From assembly GCA_030704845.1 (NCBI GenBank), contig JAUYKZ010000014.1, forward strand, positions 1 to 38,347: a stretch of DNA of 38,347 nt, written 5' to 3'. This DNA comes from an archaeon (GTDB taxonomy: Archaea > Nanobdellota > Nanobdellia > Woesearchaeales > GW2011-AR9). Positions within the stretch are counted from its first letter, which is position 1, and the number at the start of each line of letters is the position of its first letter. The notes under the pieces are model-generated. The model saw nothing but the letters and a program-made list of their open reading frames with translations, ran no database searches and was not told the DNA's origin. Positions 21,640 to 29,817 of this stretch are shown piece after piece. The translations under genes were made by a program, and so were the position numbers.

Positions 21640-23502
21640 ATGATTTCAGAAGACCTTCTTCATTTTTTCCCTCATGAAAAGATTAGAGGAGGACAAGAAG
21701 AATTAGTAATAGACCTTTCTTCAGCTTTAAGCAATAAAAAGATTCTTCTGGCTCATGCTCCGACCGGTCTTGGAAAAACCGCTAGCGCGCTATCTGTAGC
21801 GTTATTTGAAGCTCAGAAACATAAAAAGAAAGTTCTCTTCTTAACTAATAGGCATACTCAGCATCAAATTGCAATCCATACTTTAAAATTAATTAGCCGA
21901 AAAATTGGGAAAAAAATTGTGTGTGCTGATTTAATTGGTAAGAGATGGATGTGCAGCCACGATACGGCAGGATTATTTGGTAATGATTTTAATGAATTTT
22001 GTAAAACAATTGTTGAAAGGGGAGAATGTGAGTTCTATAATAATATCAGAACCAATAAAGGACTTACCGTAACTGGAGAAGCTTTGCTTGCACAATTACA
22101 GAAACTTGAACCGTTACATAATGAAGAACTGATTGAACAAAGTAAAGAACAAAGAATGTGTAGTTATGAAGTATCATTAGCATTAGCTAAGAAAGCTGAC
22201 GTGATTATTGGAGATTATTATTATCTCTTTAACCCGTTTGTTCAATCTACCTTATTTGCTAAATTAGATATCACAATGGAGGATATCATAGTAATTGTTG
22301 ATGAAGGACATAATTTACCTTCAAGAGTTACCGACATGTTAAGTTCACAATTAACTACCGCAATGGTTTATAATGCTATTCAAGAAGCAAAAAAGTTCAG
22401 ATATGATGGTCTATTAAATTGGCTTCAGGAATTAGGAAAAGTGTTAGTTAATTTAGGTACATTTGAATCAACAGAAATTGGCAAAGAAAGACTTATTCTG
22501 AAAGAAGATTTCTTTAATGCAGTTAATAAAATACAAGATTATGATGAATTGATTAATGAAATTGAACTAGCAGCAGATGAAGTACGTAAAAAACAACGAA
22601 GATCTTACCTTGGTGGAATAGCTTCTTTTCTTGATTCATGGAAAGGCGAAGATGAGGGATTTATTAGAGCTGTAAGTGAAAAACCAGGAACTTCAAACGT
22701 AGTACATATGATTCGATATTCCTGCCTTGACCCAAGTATTGTTACTAAAACTGTTTTCCAAAGAGTTCATGCTGGAGTTATTATGAGCGGAACATTACAA
22801 CCAACGTTTATGTATAAAGATCTCTTAGGGATAGAAAACGGTGTTGAGAAAGGATATCATTCTCCGTTTCCTCCAGAAAATAGAGTTAGCCTAATTGTTC
22901 CTGAAACAAGTACTAAATATGAAACGCGAGGAGACGCTATGTATAAAAAAATCTCCGAAAAATGTTCAGATATTTCTTCTTTAATACCGGGAAATGTTGC
23001 TCTGTTCTTTCCATCATACGACTTGAGAGATCGAGTAGGCGTATTCTTTCTGTCAAAGAAAGAATTATTTTGGGAAAAAAGTTCCATGAGTAAAGAAGAA
23101 AAAGAAGAATTCCTTCAGAAGTTTAAAGATAAGAAAAAAACAGGCGCAGTTTTATTGGGAGTAACCGGGGGAAGTTTCGCTGAAGGCGTGGATTTTCCAG
23201 GAGATTTACTACAGGGAGTTGTTATTATTGGTCTACCACTTGGCAAACCAGATTTGATGACAAAGAAAACTATCGCTTACTATGACCTCAAATTTGGCAG
23301 AGGCTGGGATTACGGATATACTTTTCCCGCAATAAACAAATGTTTACAGTCAGCAGGAAGATGTATCCGCTCAGAGAAAGATCGTGGAGCAGTTATTTAT
23401 CTTGATGAACGATTTGCTTGGCCAAAATACTTTTCATGTTTTCCTCGAGAAGGATTGATTGTAACGAAAGAATATGAAAAATTTTTGAAAGAATTCTTTT
23501 AG
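21640..23502 (+). CDS. xpd: XPD/Rad3-family DNA helicase
   Basis: This 620-residue superfamily 2 helicase has Walker A APTGLGKT (40-47), motif II DEGH (221-224) and motif VI QSAGRCIRSEKDRG near the C-terminus. Four Cys (105, 121, 130 and 174) are placed as in the iron-sulfur domain of XPD, so it is probably a 5'-to-3' FeS helicase of DNA repair. Motif II reads DEGH where DEAH is usual in this family. The gene is bracketed by two direct copies of the hairpin element. Confidence 0.93.
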   Translation: MISEDLLHFFPHEKIRGGQEELVIDLSSALSNKKILLAHAPTGLGKTASALSVALFEAQKHKKKVLFLTNRHTQHQIAIHTLKLISRKIGKKIVCADLIGKRWMCSHDTAGLFGNDFNEFCKTIVERGECEFYNNIRTNKGLTVTGEALLAQLQKLEPLHNEELIEQSKEQRMCSYEVSLALAKKADVIIGDYYYLFNPFVQSTLFAKLDITMEDIIVIVDEGHNLPSRVTDMLSSQLTTAMVYNAIQEAKKFRYDGLLNWLQELGKVLVNLGTFESTEIGKERLILKEDFFNAVNKIQDYDELINEIELAADEVRKKQRRSYLGGIASFLDSWKGEDEGFIRAVSEKPGTSNVVHMIRYSCLDPSIVTKTVFQRVHAGVIMSGTLQPTFMYKDLLGIENGVEKGYHSPFPPENRVSLIVPETSTKYETRGDAMYKKISEKCSDISSLIPGNVALFFPSYDLRDRVGVFFLSKKELFWEKSSMSKEEKEEFLQKFKDKKKTGAVLLGVTGGSFAEGVDFPGDLLQGVVIIGLPLGKPDLMTKKTIAYYDLKFGRGWDYGYTFPAINKCLQSAGRCIRSEKDRGAVIYLDERFAWPKYFSCFPREGLIVTKEYEKFLKEFF

Positions 23503-23559
23503 ATAGCAAAAACAGAACCATTTTGATGCAAATACCCCCCCAGTATACCAAAACGTAAC

Positions 23560-23703
23560 ATTTATATACCTGTCCCTCTTTTCTAACAAATACATCGAAA
23601 GACAGCGATAACTTGCGTCTTTCTTAAATCACAATGATTGAGGGGTTCCTCTATGAGTTCTACCACCCTCACCCCCTCTTGAGGAATCCCCCATCTTTTT
23701 CTT
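23560..23703 (+). ncRNA. Candidate small structured RNA
   Basis: A TATA box ATTTATATA (23560-23568) is followed at the right distance by an RNA-like region with no convincing reading frame. Stem 1 pairs GAAAGAC (23597-23603) with GTCTTTC (23617-23623) and is extended inward by GC/GC past one bulged A. Stem 2 pairs 23640-23651 with 23681-23692 in 11 of 12 positions, including one G-T pair, around a 29-nt pyrimidine-rich loop. A CTTTTTCTT tract then ends the unit. It does not match SRP RNA, RNase P RNA or box C/D patterns that I can recognise. Confidence 0.55.
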
Positions 23704-23776
23704 ATGATTTTAAATGAATAAAAAGTTCTAGCCAGGAATAAAGCAGTGCTACCTCCCAGTAGTTAAACGTCGAAAG

Positions 23777-23786
23777 TTTTATATAG
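23777..23786 (+). promoter_or_regulatory. TATA box upstream of hairpin element copy 3
   Basis: TTTTATATAG lies 23-32 nt before the hairpin element. Without the element it would lie about 30-38 nt before the ATG at 23911. The element therefore sits between promoter and coding region and is probably transcribed as a 5' leader. Confidence 0.5.
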
Positions 23787-23808
23787 AAGAAAGCTACATT
23801 TTTCTAAT

Positions 23809-23904
23809 ATATACTAAAGTGCCAAAGCTTTCGAACTTATTTTTGGCACTTTATATATATATAAAATGCGTTAATATATTCGAAATCTAACGCATTTTAG
23901 TATA
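23809..23904. repeat. Paired-hairpin element, copy 3
   Basis: This copy has the same A and D hairpins as copy 2 (A at 23816-23852, D at 23863-23898), in the same orientation, with a TA spacer two bases longer. It ends 6 nt before the start codon at 23911. Confidence 0.9.
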
Positions 23905-23910
23905 GCAAAA

Positions 23911-24336
23911 ATGACAACATACACTTACAGAAGACTATCGGATCTCCCAGAATCCTTAGATGATTTTTGTGGAGAAATGGGAGAAATTGGTTCAAAAAAT
24001 TCTTTAGAATCAATGGCAAAACCCGAAACTGAAGAAGTAGAACCATCAAAAATTTTTGAAAGAGTATGTTTTACTGCAGGCGCGATCTACCTTTTAGCGG
24101 CCCCATTAGTAGGTTATAAAATTTATACTAACCTTGAGAATTATTCAAGCGGAACAATTATAGCTGGCTCATTAGTAGTAACAGAACTAATCATGCTTGG
24201 CTTCACACATTTAGAATCAGCAAAAAAGGGATATCTCATAAACAGATATTCTAACACCTTGCTCTTTATTGGAACAGTTGCAGACTTCTTTGTAAAAACA
24301 TACGATTCAATTACTAAAAAAAATGAAAAAAAATGA
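23911..24336 (+). CDS. Small membrane protein of unknown function
   Basis: This 141-residue protein has an acidic N-terminal cytosolic part (DLPESLDDFCGEMGE) and hydrophobic segments at about 51-68, 81-98 and 112-125. I do not recognise it. The start lies directly after hairpin element copy 3, which forms its 5' leader. The next gene overlaps its end by 14 nt, and the two share an acidic S-(L/I)-D-D-(F/Y)-C motif near the N-terminus, hinting at a duplicated or interacting pair. Confidence 0.65.
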   Translation: MTTYTYRRLSDLPESLDDFCGEMGEIGSKNSLESMAKPETEEVEPSKIFERVCFTAGAIYLLAAPLVGYKIYTNLENYSSGTIIAGSLVVTELIMLGFTHLESAKKGYLINRYSNTLLFIGTVADFFVKTYDSITKKNEKK

Positions 24337-24703
24337 TTCGATAGATGATTATTGTGCGCAAGAAGTGACTGTTCCGTGTAAGTTACCTAACGATATTCGC
24401 TTTATGTTAACCACTTTTGGAATATATAACTTAAGTCTAGGATTATCTCTTTATGATTGTATTTTTAAAAACAATAGTGGAAGTTTAAAATTTACTCCAG
24501 ATGGAATGCAAATATGTTATATTTTAGCCCCAGTGTTAATAGCTAATGGTCTACGCTCATTTAAAGATGCAATATTCCCAATAAAAGAAATGACTATACC
24601 AAAAGGTGAATCACCAGAAGAGATTTATTTCAGCAGAGCTGTGGGCGTAACCGCCACTCTCTTTATTGGATATTTAGCATCAGTCAAATGCTTTTTAGAA
24701 TAA
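24323..24703 (+). CDS. Small membrane protein, overlapping partner of the gene at 23911
   Basis: This 126-residue protein starts MKKNDSIDDYC, resembling the ESLDDFC segment of its upstream neighbour. It has about three hydrophobic segments (about 26-47, 61-77 and 105-122). The function is unknown. Its start overlaps the upstream gene by 14 nt, so translation is probably coupled. The C-terminus converges on the gene at 24716 with a 12-nt gap. Confidence 0.65.
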   Translation: MKKNDSIDDYCAQEVTVPCKLPNDIRFMLTTFGIYNLSLGLSLYDCIFKNNSGSLKFTPDGMQICYILAPVLIANGLRSFKDAIFPIKEMTIPKGESPEEIYFSRAVGVTATLFIGYLASVKCFLE

Positions 24704-24715
24704 ATAAAAGATGAC

Positions 24716-25204
24716 CTAAATCATTTCATAGAAATTAACAAATTCTTCCTGCGAAATTAACAAACCCGCTTCCAAGAAATGTTTTGCTAGAACTCTTGCA
24801 TCCTTTTCAACATCTTTACTTTTTTTGAAATCAAGAATTCTCTGTAAAGTAAAACTGCTTAAATATCCGCCGTGCAATGAAAGAATTGTTTCCTTATCAC
24901 TACCAGATTTAGTAGATCTTTGAACTTTAAATGATTTTGGACAAAAAACATTATTCTCAAAATGAAATTTATCGCTTTTAGCTTCAAATCCAGGCATTTC
25001 CCGTAAAACTAAGTTAAGTAAGAATTCTTTTCTAGAATCACCGGAGACCATATTTCTGTCAGTATCTTCTCCAAGAGCGGAAGCTTGATGAATACGTCCA
25101 AGATATTGTTTAACCTTTTGTCTAGGACCATTTTCCGTACTTACGTTTTCCACTAAATACGCATAAGGCTTGTCGTGAATTGTCTTTACCCGAATAAATG
25201 CCAT
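24716..25204 (-). CDS. Protein with a transposase-type N-terminal motif
   Basis: This 162-residue protein begins MAFIRVKTIHDKPYAYLVEN and continues with GPRQKVKQYLGRI. This is very like the first 40 residues of IS1634/IS4-type transposases. No DDE catalytic core follows; the rest is a small helical domain. I infer a domesticated or independently used DNA-binding module, not a transposase remnant, because the frame is complete and has its own minus-strand TATA box (about 25228-25240). The function is unknown. Confidence 0.65.
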   Translation of the reverse strand: MAFIRVKTIHDKPYAYLVENVSTENGPRQKVKQYLGRIHQASALGEDTDRNMVSGDSRKEFLLNLVLREMPGFEAKSDKFHFENNVFCPKSFKVQRSTKSGSDKETILSLHGGYLSSFTLQRILDFKKSKDVEKDARVLAKHFLEAGLLISQEEFVNFYEMI

Positions 25205-25309
25205 TAAATACTAAAATTATGTTGTATATTATAAGGGTTTCCATTAAAACCACATATACACTATAGAAGGTCAATGATAAAAGAATATATCTTTCACCAC
25301 TAATAGTGT

Positions 25310-25645
25310 ATGAAAATGACCCCTGCACCAATTAATAGGTGCGTTGAATGTTTTCATACAATTACTAATCCGCTCTGTACATCTTGTCTTGCAGAAAGGA
25401 TGAATATGGTAATTGGTGAGACTTATCCTGGACTGGCAAAAGAGATTATTCCCGCAAATATTGAAGGAGAAACAGAATGTATTTCTTGCCATAAAAAAAC
25501 AGGATTATGTGCACATTGTTTCAGTAAAGATATTTATGAATATCTCAAAGAACGTAACCCTGCTGCAGCAAAAGAATTTTGTAATCGCTTTGATTTTGAA
25601 ATCATAAAAATGCGTAAAAGCGTTCTGCCTAGACGCTTTTCTTGA
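25310..25645 (+). CDS. Zinc-binding protein with four Cys pairs
   Basis: This 111-residue protein has Cys pairs CVEC, CTSC, CISC and CAHC, enough for two zinc sites. A short helical segment lies between the second and third pairs (ERMNMVIGETYPG), and a similar one after the fourth (KDIYEYLKERNPA), suggesting an internal duplication. ATG at 25310 or 25316 is possible. A TATA-like AGAATATATC lies about 20-30 nt upstream, and a CACTAATAGTG palindrome sits just before the start codon and could be an operator. Confidence 0.65.
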   Translation: MKMTPAPINRCVECFHTITNPLCTSCLAERMNMVIGETYPGLAKEIIPANIEGETECISCHKKTGLCAHCFSKDIYEYLKERNPAAAKEFCNRFDFEIIKMRKSVLPRRFS

Positions 25646-25756
25646 CCACACATTTTTAGGATCCAAGAAAACACTATGCAATGCACTACATCCTCGCCCT
25701 AAAGAAAGAGGTATTGTGCTTTTCTTCAGATAAGAAAGATACAAAAATTATCTTAA

Positions 25757-27253
25757 CTATCTTCCGGATTGAACTTCTTCACATAACTCAAAAACTCTAT
25801 CCACTGTTAATTGGAATGAAACACTCGGTAAAGTTGGATGTGTTAACAATGAACTATCTTGCCCTTCATGTAATGTGATTACTTCTTCATTAACAATTTT
25901 TCCTTTATCCTTTCTCGTAAGTCTAATTGGAACAATAACATTTTCCCCATTACAATGGTCCGGCATTTGTAGAACCTTCCATTCCAATGCCCCTGCCGCA
26001 GTATAACTTCCTCGTTTTGGTTTTATAGTATAACTTTCACCATCACTTGTCAAAACACTTAATGAATAATAATTACAAGTTTTATCACAGATCTGACTTC
26101 CCTTATACAAATCAGCTAATTTTCCACAAGTCCCATCGATACACAATGCTCCTTGAGGACATTGCAAATTATCATTACATTCTCCACCAATCATTGCTCC
26201 AACATTACGTTCAAAATTATCACAAAGAGCATTATTATTTGCATCTGTACAACATGCATCACCATCCGGGTTTGGAATCTGGGGAGCTGTACATTCAACA
26301 GTATAAGTTATTTCTCCGGCGGTTCCGGTAGCATTACCTCCAACTAATCTTTGGAAATAAACTGCTTGCCCAACCGATGCTTGCAATATGAAAAATATTC
26401 CAAGAACTAAAAGAACTCCAACAATCCCGATTATCGCCATCTTCTTTTTATCCGGAGAAATCTGATCTGCACTTTTCTGTTGGTAACGAGTGTAATTATG
26501 TTTCATCGTTGCTTTGTAAGCATTAGCAATATCAGAATCGGACCAACCCGCTTTCTTAAGGTTCTCTTGAATATGCGGAAATTTCTTTCCTTCACGTACA
26601 TGTTTGGTGATATAATCTACCACACTTTTATCAACGGTATTCCCTAATTGAAATCCTTTTCGACGAAGGTAATAAACAACAACTCCACCAACAACTCCAA
26701 TTATTGCTAAGAAAATTAAGACGTTAGCCATCCGTCTACGTGAACTAACTTGCTCTTCGAGAGTACTTAGATCGGTTTTAGTAACACCAAGATCTTCTTG
26801 TAAACCAGCAAGTCCAGTTGCTACAGCATCTTCTTGAGATCCTACTTCTTGAAGAATGGTGTTCATACGTTGACTTATTTCCCTTAATTGTTCTTCTTGC
26901 TGATTACCCAATCCTTGGAATTCGCTAATTTGTCTTTCTAAAGCATCAATTCTTAACTGTAAATCCTCTAAATCCATTTGAAGTAAAAATACACTCTGTT
27001 CAATTGGTGTTTCGGGAAGATTTGTTGAAGCAACAATCGGAACAGAAACATTATCTGCCGATTCTTCTATTTCAACTACACAACTCCCTAGAACATCATC
27101 GCAATAATAAGTTCCGGGAGGATATTCTCCACTTAAGAATTCTTCGCAAGTGAAATCATCTAAACATTGAAAACCCGTATCAATTTGAGCAGAAGCTAGG
27201 AAACTTAATAGAATAAGCAGTACACCTATCACGATCGGAATGTTTTTCCGCAT
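25757..27253 (-). CDS. Coiled-coil membrane protein with a Cys-rich outer domain
   Basis: This 498-residue protein has a signal peptide (about 1-22), an outer domain with Cys pairs, and a coiled coil at about 85-170 (QMDLEDLQLRIDALERQI). Membrane segments lie at about 174-194 and 273-293. Between them a cytosolic helical motif ends with NLKKAGWSDSDIANAYKA, which resembles the UBA-like G-W motif seen in other archaeal membrane proteins. The C-terminal outer domain has many Cys (ECNDNLQCPQGALCIDGTC). I do not recognise the whole protein. Confidence 0.75.
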   Translation of the reverse strand: MRKNIPIVIGVLLILLSFLASAQIDTGFQCLDDFTCEEFLSGEYPPGTYYCDDVLGSCVVEIEESADNVSVPIVASTNLPETPIEQSVFLLQMDLEDLQLRIDALERQISEFQGLGNQQEEQLREISQRMNTILQEVGSQEDAVATGLAGLQEDLGVTKTDLSTLEEQVSSRRRMANVLIFLAIIGVVGGVVVYYLRRKGFQLGNTVDKSVVDYITKHVREGKKFPHIQENLKKAGWSDSDIANAYKATMKHNYTRYQQKSADQISPDKKKMAIIGIVGVLLVLGIFFILQASVGQAVYFQRLVGGNATGTAGEITYTVECTAPQIPNPDGDACCTDANNNALCDNFERNVGAMIGGECNDNLQCPQGALCIDGTCGKLADLYKGSQICDKTCNYYSLSVLTSDGESYTIKPKRGSYTAAGALEWKVLQMPDHCNGENVIVPIRLTRKDKGKIVNEEVITLHEGQDSSLLTHPTLPSVSFQLTVDRVFELCEEVQSGR

Positions 27254-27357
27254 TATTTAATGTCCTCTTTTTATAGGAGAGAGTATTTTTTTAGATTTAT
27301 ATATGTTTGTGTTTAACGAAGGTAAATTTTATATAACCCCCAATTATTTCAACCATC

Positions 27358-28638
27358 ATGCTAGACATTAATCTTGTTCGAGAACAACCAGATCTTTTAA
27401 AAAAGAACGAAAAGAAACGAAATAAGGACATCAAAGTGGTGGATGTTATTCTAAAATTAGACGAACAATGGCGGACAGCTTTGAAAGAAGTTGAAACACT
27501 TAAACATACCCGTAATGTTGTTTCTGAAGAGATTAATAAAGCTAAAAAATCCAAAGATGAAAAAACAGCACAGAAAAAAATTAAAGAAATGAAAACTGTC
27601 GCTGACGATATCAAAAAACAAGAAGACAATGTCAAAGACCTTCTTGAAAAAAGAGATAAAGAACTTCTTAAACTTGGCAATATTATGCATCCTGACGTCC
27701 CACAAGGGAAAGATGATTCCGAGAATTTTGAATTAAAAAAAGTTGGAAAAATTCCCTCATTTAGTTTTGAAATAAAAAATCACGTTGAAATCTTAGAAAA
27801 CCTAGGATTGGTTGATTTCGATGCTTCCGCTGTAACCTCCGGAAACGGATTTTATTTCTTGAAAGGACAATTAGCTCTACTGAACCAAGCTTTAATCCAT
27901 TTTGCGATCAATTTTATGCAGAAAAAAGGATATACTTACATTGAACCACCATTAATGCTGAGGAAAGAAATTCTTGGTGCTGCTGTTGATGTGGAAGAAT
28001 TTGGTAAAAGTATTTATTCTATTGAAGGAGAAGACTTATCTTTGATTGGGACTAGTGAACATGCTTTACTTGGAATGCACGCTGCTCAAGCAATCCCCGA
28101 ACAAGAACTTCCAAAAAAATATTTCTCTTACTCCATGTGTTTCAGAAAAGAAGTTGGTGCTCATGGAATTAACGAAAAAGGATTGTGGAGAACCCATCAA
28201 TTTAATAAAATAGAACAATTCATTTTTTGTAAACCTGAAGAGAGTAATAAAATGTTTGAAGAACTTCTTAAGAACACCGAAGGATTGGTTAAAGAATTAG
28301 GATTGCCATACCGAGTTATCGAACTTTGTTCCGGTGATTTAAGCGCATGGAAACAAAGAAGTTATGATGTGGAAGTTTGGAGACCAACTTTAAATGCTTA
28401 TGGTGAAATTGCTTCTTTGAGTAATTGTACCGACTACCAGGCAAGAAAATTAGGGATCAAAGTGATTAGAAAATCTGAAAGTAAAAGAGAAGTTCTTCAT
28501 ACGCTTAACAATACCGCCATCGCTACATCCAGAATCATGGTAGCCATCCTAGAAAATTTCCAAACTAAGAAAGGTACAGTAAAAGTGCCAAAAGCCCTCC
28601 AACCATACATGATGGGTATTACTGAGATTGGGAAATAA
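27358..28638 (+). CDS. serS: Seryl-tRNA synthetase
   Basis: This 426-residue class II synthetase has the long antiparallel coiled-coil arm (about 30-105) that grips the serine tRNA variable arm. Motif 2 carries FRKEVGAHGINEKGLWRTHQ near 262, and motif 3 carries NTAIATSRIMVAILENFQ near 384. It is of the common bacterial/archaeal type, not the methanogen-specific form. A TATA box about 25-30 nt upstream implies a leaderless message. Confidence 0.96.
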   Translation: MLDINLVREQPDLLKKNEKKRNKDIKVVDVILKLDEQWRTALKEVETLKHTRNVVSEEINKAKKSKDEKTAQKKIKEMKTVADDIKKQEDNVKDLLEKRDKELLKLGNIMHPDVPQGKDDSENFELKKVGKIPSFSFEIKNHVEILENLGLVDFDASAVTSGNGFYFLKGQLALLNQALIHFAINFMQKKGYTYIEPPLMLRKEILGAAVDVEEFGKSIYSIEGEDLSLIGTSEHALLGMHAAQAIPEQELPKKYFSYSMCFRKEVGAHGINEKGLWRTHQFNKIEQFIFCKPEESNKMFEELLKNTEGLVKELGLPYRVIELCSGDLSAWKQRSYDVEVWRPTLNAYGEIASLSNCTDYQARKLGIKVIRKSESKREVLHTLNNTAIATSRIMVAILENFQTKKGTVKVPKALQPYMMGITEIGK

Positions 28639-28713
28639 ATTTTCTTTTAAATCAAAAAGACTATACCTCCACCCCCACAATCAATATAAATCATTTAATT
28701 TTGCTTTATCATT

Positions 28714-29781
28714 ATGTCATTATTCAAGGATATGCTTAAATCTGGAGAAACTTTATTTCGAGACACAGTTTTTCTCAGTTACGATTTTCAACCAAAAATT
28801 CTTTACGGGCGTGAAAATGAACAACAACGATTTGCTATCGCTATAAAACCATTATTACAGGGACATAACGGAAGAAATCTTTTTGTCTATGGCGCTCCGG
28901 GAATTGGAAAAACTACTGCTTGCCGGCATGTTCTAAGAGAATTAGAAGAAGAAACCGACGAAACTATCCCAATCTACATCAATTGTTGGAAGGAAAATAC
29001 TACATACAAAATATTCTATAAGATTTGTGAGGAGATTGGCTTTAAATTTTTACATAACAAAAACACTAACGAACTCTTCGCCATGATAAAATCTAAGCTC
29101 AATAAAGGTGGAGTGGTATTTATCTTTGACGAAATTGACAAGTTAGATGAAACCGATTTTCTTTATACCATTTTAGAAGATATTTACCGGAAAACAATCA
29201 TCTTGATTACAAATTACCGTGATAGTTACACTGAACTTGATGAAAGGATTAGAAGTAGATTAAATCCCGAATTTCTTTATTTCCGACCGTATAATGAGTC
29301 TGAAATTGCAAATATTCTAAGACAAAGGAGAGATTATGCATTCGTGCAAGGATGTTGGGATGAAGAGTCATTTAAAGAAATTATCGAAAAATGTGTTGAA
29401 ACGAATGATGTCCGGATAGGATTATACTTAATGAGAGAAGCCGGTAATCTTGCTGAAGAAAATTCTTTAAGAAAGATTACTCTCGCCAACGCTGCTGCTG
29501 CCATCAAGAAAGCGGAAGATTTCCATATCAAATCAAAAGATTTACTGGAAGAAGATTTACGACACATCTTAAATATTGTCCAAGATAATAGTGGGAAAAA
29601 GATTGGAGATGTTTATACTCTCTATCAGCAGAATGGCGGAGAAATGAGTTATAAGAGTTTCCAGAGAAGAATTGTCAAACTTAAAGAAAGCAATTTTATC
29701 TCTACTGAGAAAGTTTCTGGTAAGGACGGCAACACAACTATTGTTAATTTTGCTCAACATAAAAAATTGACAGATTTCTAG
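28714..29781 (+). CDS. orc1: Orc1/Cdc6 replication initiation protein
   Basis: This 355-residue AAA+ protein has Walker A GAPGIGKTT near 60, Walker B VVFIFDEIDKLD near 135, a sensor region ILITNYRDSYTELDERIRSR and a C-terminal winged helix (about 270-350). It binds replication origins and helps load MCM. The short upstream gap (75 nt) contains a TATA-like AATATAAATC about 25-30 nt before the ATG and no visible origin-recognition repeats. Confidence 0.94.
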   Translation: MSLFKDMLKSGETLFRDTVFLSYDFQPKILYGRENEQQRFAIAIKPLLQGHNGRNLFVYGAPGIGKTTACRHVLRELEEETDETIPIYINCWKENTTYKIFYKICEEIGFKFLHNKNTNELFAMIKSKLNKGGVVFIFDEIDKLDETDFLYTILEDIYRKTIILITNYRDSYTELDERIRSRLNPEFLYFRPYNESEIANILRQRRDYAFVQGCWDEESFKEIIEKCVETNDVRIGLYLMREAGNLAEENSLRKITLANAAAAIKKAEDFHIKSKDLLEEDLRHILNIVQDNSGKKIGDVYTLYQQNGGEMSYKSFQRRIVKLKESNFISTEKVSGKDGNTTIVNFAQHKKLTDF

Positions 29782-29817
29782 GATAAATTTTATAAACAAA
29801 GTGCCTAACTGGAGATT

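Noticed and set aside
25646-25756. Small gene or RNA between the zinc protein and the coiled-coil protein
   Set aside because: Only a weak TTTCTT/AAGAAA hairpin is visible and no promoter; it is probably just a convergent termination region.
27297-27705. Antisense reading frames opposite serS
   Set aside because: They are low-complexity Ser/Phe-rich translations opposite the Lys-rich coiled coil of SerRS and have no start signals.
28639-28713. Replication origin next to orc1
   Set aside because: The gap is only 75 nt and shows no origin-recognition-box repeats or unwinding element; a promoter explains it.
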